A stretch of DNA of 64,000 nt from Streptomyces sp. NBC_01803. GTDB lineage: Bacteria > Actinomycetota > Actinomycetes > Streptomycetales > Streptomycetaceae. Below are positions 59,893 to 64,000 of the stretch, piece after piece. The stretch lies in assembly GCF_035917415.1 (NCBI RefSeq), contig NZ_CP109073.1:4076501-4140500 (forward strand), read 5' to 3'. The stretch's first letter is position 1; each line of letters opens with the position of its first letter. The notes under the pieces were generated by a model that did no database searches, was not told where the DNA came from, and saw nothing but the letters and a program-made list of their open reading frames with translations. Made by a program: the position numbers and the translations under genes.

Positions 59893-60281
59893 ACGGCCAG
59901 TATCGCCCCGATGACCTGGTTACGGCGGGGAAGTGCCCGAGCTGTGATCTCGGCGGGCGCCGGTCCCCGGTGGGCCGGGACGACGCCCGCCGTGACCAGG
60001 GCCGTGGCGACCGGGCCGGCGGCCAGGACCAGCGCGGCGGCGGCCGGAAAGAGCGTGGTGTACCGGGTGCCGACGTGGCGCGGGTGTACGTGTGGCACCC
60101 CGAGGGTGATCCGGTGAACGGCGACCGGGCCGGTGACGGCGGCGGCGCGGCCGGCGTCGCGTTCTGCGGCGACGCCGGCCACCCCGACAACGGCCGGACC
60201 GACCATCCCCGGTGCCCGCGCGGCCTGTTCTTCACCGAACGCGGCGGGGAATCTCCACGAGGGGATGTCCCCGCCTGCGTC
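59893..60281. other. Gene-poor interval between the phosphatase-like and VOC genes
   Basis: These 389 bp lie upstream of the phosphatase-like gene and downstream of the VOC gene, both read on the minus strand. Frames are open on both strands; one minus-strand frame contains a stretch that could be a membrane helix (LFPAAAALVLAAGPVATALV). None has a family match or a ribosome-binding site, and codon choice does not favour one strand. I call no gene. It should contain the promoter of the phosphatase/GNAT pair near 59900. Confidence 0.4.
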
Positions 60282-60650
60282 TCAGGATTCCTGGAGGACC
60301 GAGAGATAGTTCCCCGCCGGGTCGCGGAACCAGGCGATCGGTGGGCCGCCGTGACCTCGGTGGATGCCCTTCTCGTCGGCGCCCTCGTAGCGTTCGAGGA
60401 CCACGCCGCGCTCCGTGAGCCGGTCGACGGCCAATTCGATGTCGTCCACCGGGAAGTTGAGCAGGGTGCAGGTGGGCGGGGTGTGGTCCGGCTTGGGGTA
60501 GATCAGGTGGTCGCGGTCTCCCGCGAGGCGCAGGATGAGCAGCCCGTTCTCCTCGGAGACGTCGATGTCGAGGGTCTCGCCGTAGAACCGCTTGGCCGCC
60601 CGGATGTCGTCCACGGAGAATCCGCTGAACGCCTTGGTGTTCTTGAACAC
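60282..60650 (-). CDS. VOC/glyoxalase-fold protein
   Basis: The 122-residue protein has the vicinal-oxygen-chelate beta-alpha-beta repeats: FSGFSVDDIRAAKRFYGETL at the start, and PPIAWFRDPAGNYLSVLQ at the end, the usual C-terminal signature. The usual metal-binding residues are only partly present. Such proteins include bleomycin-type resistance proteins and dioxygenases; no function can be chosen. GGAATGACCC precedes the ATG. Confidence 0.88.
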   Translation of the reverse strand: MFKNTKAFSGFSVDDIRAAKRFYGETLDIDVSEENGLLILRLAGDRDHLIYPKPDHTPPTCTLLNFPVDDIELAVDRLTERGVVLERYEGADEKGIHRGHGGPPIAWFRDPAGNYLSVLQES

Positions 60651-60771
60651 GGGTCATTCCTTTCGGTAGGGACGGAGACTGAGACCCGGGCGCGCGGCGG
60701 AACTCATCGGAACCCGCGGCGGTCGCCGGACGTGTACCTGGGTGGCGGATACGAGTGAGGTGGGTGGGCGA

Positions 60772-61221
60772 ATGCTCGCGGAAGCGTGGACGGCGCTGGC
60801 GGCGGCGGGTGGTACGGCCGTGGTGCAGGCGGCGGGGACCGACGCGTGGGCCGGGTTCAGGGCCCGGGTGGCCGGGTGGTTCGGGCGCGGCGACGAGGCG
60901 CGGGAGCGGGCCGAGCTGGAGCGGCTGGAGCGGACGGCCGCCGCGCTGGCGGACGGGGCCGGGGGCGACTTGGTCCGGATCGAGCAGCAGACGGCCTGGC
61001 GCACCCGGTTCGAGACGCTGTTCGAGAGTGTGGCCGACGAGCGCGAACGGGAGGCGCTCGCCGACCGGTTGCGGGATCTGCTGCGGGAGGGGGCGGCGGA
61101 CGGGCTCGTGGTGGGCGGCGACATGACGATCCGCGCCGACCGCGGCTCGATCGCCGCCGCCGTGATCCACGGTGGTGTCCGCATCGACAACACCCGCCGC
61201 CCGGACGCCCCGGCGGACTGA
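60772..61221 (+). CDS. Small conserved actinobacterial protein with C-terminal Gly/Val/Ile motif
   Basis: The 149-residue protein from ATG 60772 (GGTGGGTGGG upstream; GTG 60742 in frame) starts MLAEAWTALAAAGGTAVVQA and has AGTDAWAGFRARVAGWFGRG, then a long charged helix (RAELERLERTAAALA). The last 35 residues form a beta-rich motif: DMTIRADRGSIAAAVIHGGV, then RIDNTRRPDAP. This pattern, short helix-rich body plus glycine-rich terminal motif, recurs in many Streptomyces proteins of unknown function and recalls short amyloid-signalling tails, but I only infer this. No partner gene is adjacent. Confidence 0.7.
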   Translation: MLAEAWTALAAAGGTAVVQAAGTDAWAGFRARVAGWFGRGDEARERAELERLERTAAALADGAGGDLVRIEQQTAWRTRFETLFESVADEREREALADRLRDLLREGAADGLVVGGDMTIRADRGSIAAAVIHGGVRIDNTRRPDAPAD

Positions 61222-61672
61222 TCCGGGCGGCCGGCGGCGGTCACGATCCGGCTGAGCACGCGGGCGTCGTTCAGGCAGTTCCGCGAGAGGGTCTTGCGGC
61301 CGGAAGCCACGGGCGTCGTCGTCCTCGTGTGTGAGGACGGGCCCGCGCGGAGCGGCGGCCTGTCCGGGGCGGTGGGGACACCCGGACGGCCCTGGGCCGG
61401 GAGGAGGAGGACTCAGACCGGGGTCGGGCGCCCGCGCCGCGGACGACGGGTCCGGAGCGGGCTCCAGCCGCCGGTCGGCGCCAAGGCGCTCGAACCGCCG
61501 ATCAGGATCTGCTGGAAACCCATGGCCCGGACCGTGGGCGGGCTCCCGCGCGGGCCGCACATGATTTTTCCGGTGGCGGACGGCCTTTCACAGTGTTGCG
61601 GTGGGATGAAACGCGCACGCCCAGACGTTGGCTAGCGATGGCGGCGGCACGACGAGGAGCGGGAGGCGTTCT
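61222..61672. other. Intergenic region before the ABC exporter
   Basis: 451 bp without a supported gene. A plus-strand frame contains ASFRQFRERVLRPEATGVVV, which vaguely recalls membrane transporter N-termini, but it degrades into Arg/Gly/Pro-rich text with no helix pattern. An AT-richer patch (61561-61600) before the ABC gene may hold its promoter. Confidence 0.4.
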
Positions 61673-64000
61673 GTGGTGGGACAGGCGGCGCGAGACGGTG
61701 GTTGGATACGGCGGCTGACCGGCTACTGCTGGCGGTACCGCCGCAACCTGCTCCTCTCGATCGGTGCCTCGCTCGTCGGCATGGGTGTCATGGGCCTGAT
61801 GCCGCTGATCGTCAAGGTCGTCATCGACGACGTCGTGATCGGTGAGAAGGGCGGCCTCGGGCTCTGGATCGGGCTGCTGATCGCGGCGGCTGTCGTCGTG
61901 TACGCGCTCACGTTCATCCGCCGCTACTACGGGGGCCGGCTCGGCATCGACGTGCAGCACGACCTGCGGACCGAGATGTTCCGCACCATCACCCGCCTCG
62001 ACGGGCGGCGGCAGGACCAGCTCAGCACCGGGCAGGTCGTCGGGCGGGCGACGAGCGACCTCCAGCTCATCCAGGGGCTGCTCTTCATGATGCCGATGAC
62101 CATCGGCAACCTGATGCTCTTCGTCGTCTCGCTCGTGGTGATGGCGGTGCTGTCGCCGCCGCTCACGCTGGTCGCGCTGGCCGTGGCGCCGGCCCTCTGG
62201 TTCGTCGCCGACCGCAGCCGCACCCGGCTCTTCCCCGCCACCTGGGTCGCGCAGAACCAGGCGGGCGCCGTCGCGAGCGTCGTGGACGGCGCGATCACCG
62301 GCGTGCGCGTCGTGAAGGGCTTCGGGCAGGAGGAGCAGGAGACCGGCAAGCTGCGCGCGGCCGGGCGGCGGCTGTTCGGTGCCCGGATGCGGACCGTGCG
62401 GCTGTCGGCCCGCTACACGCCCGTGCTCCAGGCCGTGCCCTCCCTGGGGCAGGTCGCGATGCTGGCGCTCGGCGGCTGGATGGCCACCCGGGGGCAGATC
62501 ACGCTCGGCACCTTCGTGGCGTTCTCCACCTACCTCGCCCAGCTCGTCGGCCCGGTCCGGATGCTCACCGTCATCCTCACCGTGGGGCAGCAGGCCCGCG
62601 CGGGCGTCGAGCGGGTGCTCGAACTCATCGACACCGAGCCCGAGATACGCGAGGCCCCGGACGCGCACGCGCTGCCCGCCGACGCCCCGGCCACCGTCGA
62701 GTTCGACCGGGTCAGCTTCGGGTACGGCGCGGGCCGGCCCGTGCTGCGGGAGCTGTCGCTGCGCATCGACCCGGGCGAGACCCTGGCCGTGGTGGGCACC
62801 TCGGGCAGCGGCAAGTCCACCGTCTCGCTGCTGCTGCCGCGCTTCTACGATCCGGACGGTGGTGCCGTCCGGATCGGCGGCGAGGACGTGCGGACGCTGA
62901 CGTACGACTCGCTGCGGTCCGCGATCGGGCTGGTGCCCGAGGACAGCTTCCTCTTCTCCGACACCATCCGCGCCAACCTGGCCTACGGGCACCCCGAGGC
63001 GACCGAGGAGCGCGTCCGGGCCGCCGCGCGGGCGGCGCAGGCCGACGGGTTCATCAGCGACCTGCCCGCCGGCTACGACACCGTGATCGGGGAGCAGGGC
63101 CTCACCCTCTCCGGCGGGCAGCGGCAGCGCGTCGCCCTGGCCCGCGCGATCCTCACCGACCCCCGGCTGCTGATCCTGGACGACGCGACCTCGGCCGTGG
63201 ACGCGCGGGTCGAGCACGAGATCCACGGCGCGCTGCGGTCGGTGATGGCCGGGCGGACCACGCTGCTGATCGCCCACCGGCAGTCGACGCTCCAGCTCGC
63301 GGACCGGATCGCCGTGCTGGACGCCGGGCGGCTGGTGGACACCGGCACGCACGAGGAGCTGGTGGCGCGCTGCGAGCCGTACCGGCGGCTGCTGGCCGAT
63401 CCGGGTGAGTTGGGCGGGGTCGAGCGGGACCCGGCCGGGCTCGCGGCGGACGAGGACGCGCGCGGCGACGCGCACGGGGCCGAGGACGACGACGCGGCCG
63501 GGCTGTGGGGCGTGGGAGAGGGGGAAGGCGAAGAAGGGGAAGAAGGCGAAGAAGGGGAGAAAGAGGAGAAAGAGGAGAAAGAGGACCCGGCGGCGGGCGC
63601 CACGCCCGAGCTGCTGGCGCGGGTCGCCGCGCTGCCGCCGGCGGACGACGCGCCGGACGTGGACGAGGAACGGGCCGCCCGCCCCGAGACCAGCTACGGG
63701 CTGCGCCGGCTGCTCGGCGGGCTGCGCCGGCCATTGCTGCTGGCGCTGCTGCTGGTCGTGGCGGACGCGGTGGCCTCGCTCCTGCTGCCGGTCCTGATCC
63801 GGCACGGCATCGACCAGGGCGTGCAGCGCGACGCGCTGGGCGCGGTGTGGGTGGCGTCCGGGCTGGCGCTGGCCGTGGTGCTGACGCAGTGGGCCGCGCA
63901 GTACGGCGCGATCCGGGCGGTGGGCCGGACGGGCGAACGGGCGCTGTACTCGCTGCGCGTGAAGATCTTCGCCCACCTCCAGCGGCTGGGCCTGGACTAC
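61673..64000 (+). CDS. Fused ABC exporter (two half-transporters in one chain), 3' end missing
   Basis: The gene starts at GTG 61673 (GGGAGG six bases upstream) and runs off the window after 776 codons. The first half-transporter has six membrane helices (about 18-310) and an ATPase: Walker A GTSGSGKST near 375, Q-loop GLVPEDSFLFSDTI, signature LSGGQRQRVALARAI near 480, Walker B LLILDDATSA and H-loop LLIAHRQST. A linker of about 60 residues follows with a long Glu/Gly/Lys-rich tract near 613-640. A second transmembrane domain starts near 675 (LLLALLLVVADAVASLLLPV). This is the fused-heterodimer layout of multidrug or lipid exporters. Substrate unknown. Confidence 0.92.
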   Translation, partial: MVGQAARDGGWIRRLTGYCWRYRRNLLLSIGASLVGMGVMGLMPLIVKVVIDDVVIGEKGGLGLWIGLLIAAAVVVYALTFIRRYYGGRLGIDVQHDLRTEMFRTITRLDGRRQDQLSTGQVVGRATSDLQLIQGLLFMMPMTIGNLMLFVVSLVVMAVLSPPLTLVALAVAPALWFVADRSRTRLFPATWVAQNQAGAVASVVDGAITGVRVVKGFGQEEQETGKLRAAGRRLFGARMRTVRLSARYTPVLQAVPSLGQVAMLALGGWMATRGQITLGTFVAFSTYLAQLVGPVRMLTVILTVGQQARAGVERVLELIDTEPEIREAPDAHALPADAPATVEFDRVSFGYGAGRPVLRELSLRIDPGETLAVVGTSGSGKSTVSLLLPRFYDPDGGAVRIGGEDVRTLTYDSLRSAIGLVPEDSFLFSDTIRANLAYGHPEATEERVRAAARAAQADGFISDLPAGYDTVIGEQGLTLSGGQRQRVALARAILTDPRLLILDDATSAVDARVEHEIHGALRSVMAGRTTLLIAHRQSTLQLADRIAVLDAGRLVDTGTHEELVARCEPYRRLLADPGELGGVERDPAGLAADEDARGDAHGAEDDDAAGLWGVGEGEGEEGEEGEEGEKEEKEEKEDPAAGATPELLARVAALPPADDAPDVDEERAARPETSYGLRRLLGGLRRPLLLALLLVVADAVASLLLPVLIRHGIDQGVQRDALGAVWVASGLALAVVLTQWAAQYGAIRAVGRTGERALYSLRVKIFAHLQRLGLDY
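63505..63590 (+). repeat. Purine-rich GAA/GAG microsatellite in the ABC exporter linker
   Basis: An almost unbroken purine run (GAAGG, GAAGAA, GAGGAGAAAGAGG elements) encodes a Glu/Gly/Lys tract of about 28 residues between the first ATPase and the second membrane domain. Low GC and homopurine bias stand out against the surrounding sequence. The frame is kept. Confidence 0.85.

Noticed and set aside
59856..60206. Minus-strand frame with a membrane-helix-like stretch
   Set aside because: It overlaps the start of the phosphatase-like gene, has no ribosome-binding site or homologue, and one hydrophobic stretch in Ala/Val-rich GC sequence is weak evidence.
61270..61635. Possible remnant of a transporter (NhaA-like N-terminus)
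   Set aside because: Only about 20 residues look suggestive, and the frame then becomes Arg/Gly/Pro text without helices.
61502..63976. Minus-strand frame antisense to the ABC exporter
   Set aside because: His/Gln/Arg-rich shadow translation; the plus strand has all ABC motifs.

Overview
The window is a very GC-rich, gene-dense actinobacterial chromosome segment, almost certainly Streptomyces or a close relative. The evidence is strong third-position GC bias, the gene order adnA-adnB-nudC-mycoredoxin-uvrD2-whiB7-aarF (shared with mycobacteria and streptomycetes), an AdpA-type AraC regulator carrying a TTA leucine codon, and many starts that sit 5-8 nt after a TAnnnT -10 element (leaderless style). 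About 50 protein genes and two tRNA genes are supported.

Layout. 1-2334 (minus): start of a secreted lipoprotein hydrolase, then a regulator-modA-modB molybdate uptake operon with no modC. 2413-5657: a kinase-like/flippase-type membrane protein divergent from an alkyltransferase-like (ATL) DNA repair protein. 5801-16809: DNA-end processing block: AdnA, AdnB, NudC, mycoredoxin and UvrD2, with an 11-bp minisatellite of about 31 units between adnA and adnB. 16800-18071: antibiotic-response regulator whiB7/wblC with its own promoter, a 106-codon leader ORF and a textbook intrinsic attenuator, plus a small basic protein overlapping it by ATGA. 18153-24661: AarF/ABC1 kinase, a lone ThiF-like protein, a YgjP-type metallopeptidase and three AIM24-domain proteins, the first fused to TerD. 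24677-30443: Nudix, zincin-like protein, SDR, MoaE, a small membrane protein, a PDZ/Lon-like protease and a PPA1309-family protein. 30538-35459: UPF0182 membrane protein, strong terminator, Sel1/TPR-repeat protein.

35511-41896 is a complete leucine/isovalerate catabolic cluster: TetR regulator, carboxyltransferase, biotin carboxylase, HMG-CoA lyase and acyl-CoA dehydrogenase, with a palindromic operator between the divergent promoters. 41910-42487 is a lipoprotein gene broken by one missing base in a G-run. 42593-49767: small protein, GlmS, universal stress protein, AdpA, oligoribonuclease, tRNA-His, a hypothetical protein and a phage-endolysin-like amidase. 49806-54959: M50 protease, AroA, RsgA, TetR, HisN and a CBS protein. 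55063-57137: catalase divergent from a CatR-type Fur repressor with a palindromic box between them. 57189-58237: initiator tRNA and TesB. 58259-61221: GNAT and phosphatase-like pair, VOC protein and a small conserved actinobacterial protein. 61673-end: a fused ABC exporter that runs off the window.

Themes: genome maintenance (AdnAB, UvrD2, ATL), redox and antibiotic stress (mycoredoxin, WhiB7, catalase/CatR, Usp), branched-chain amino-acid degradation, and developmental control (AdpA, TTA codon). The least explained features are the adnA/adnB minisatellite, the TerD-AIM24 cluster, the kinase-flippase fusion and the frameshifted lipoprotein.
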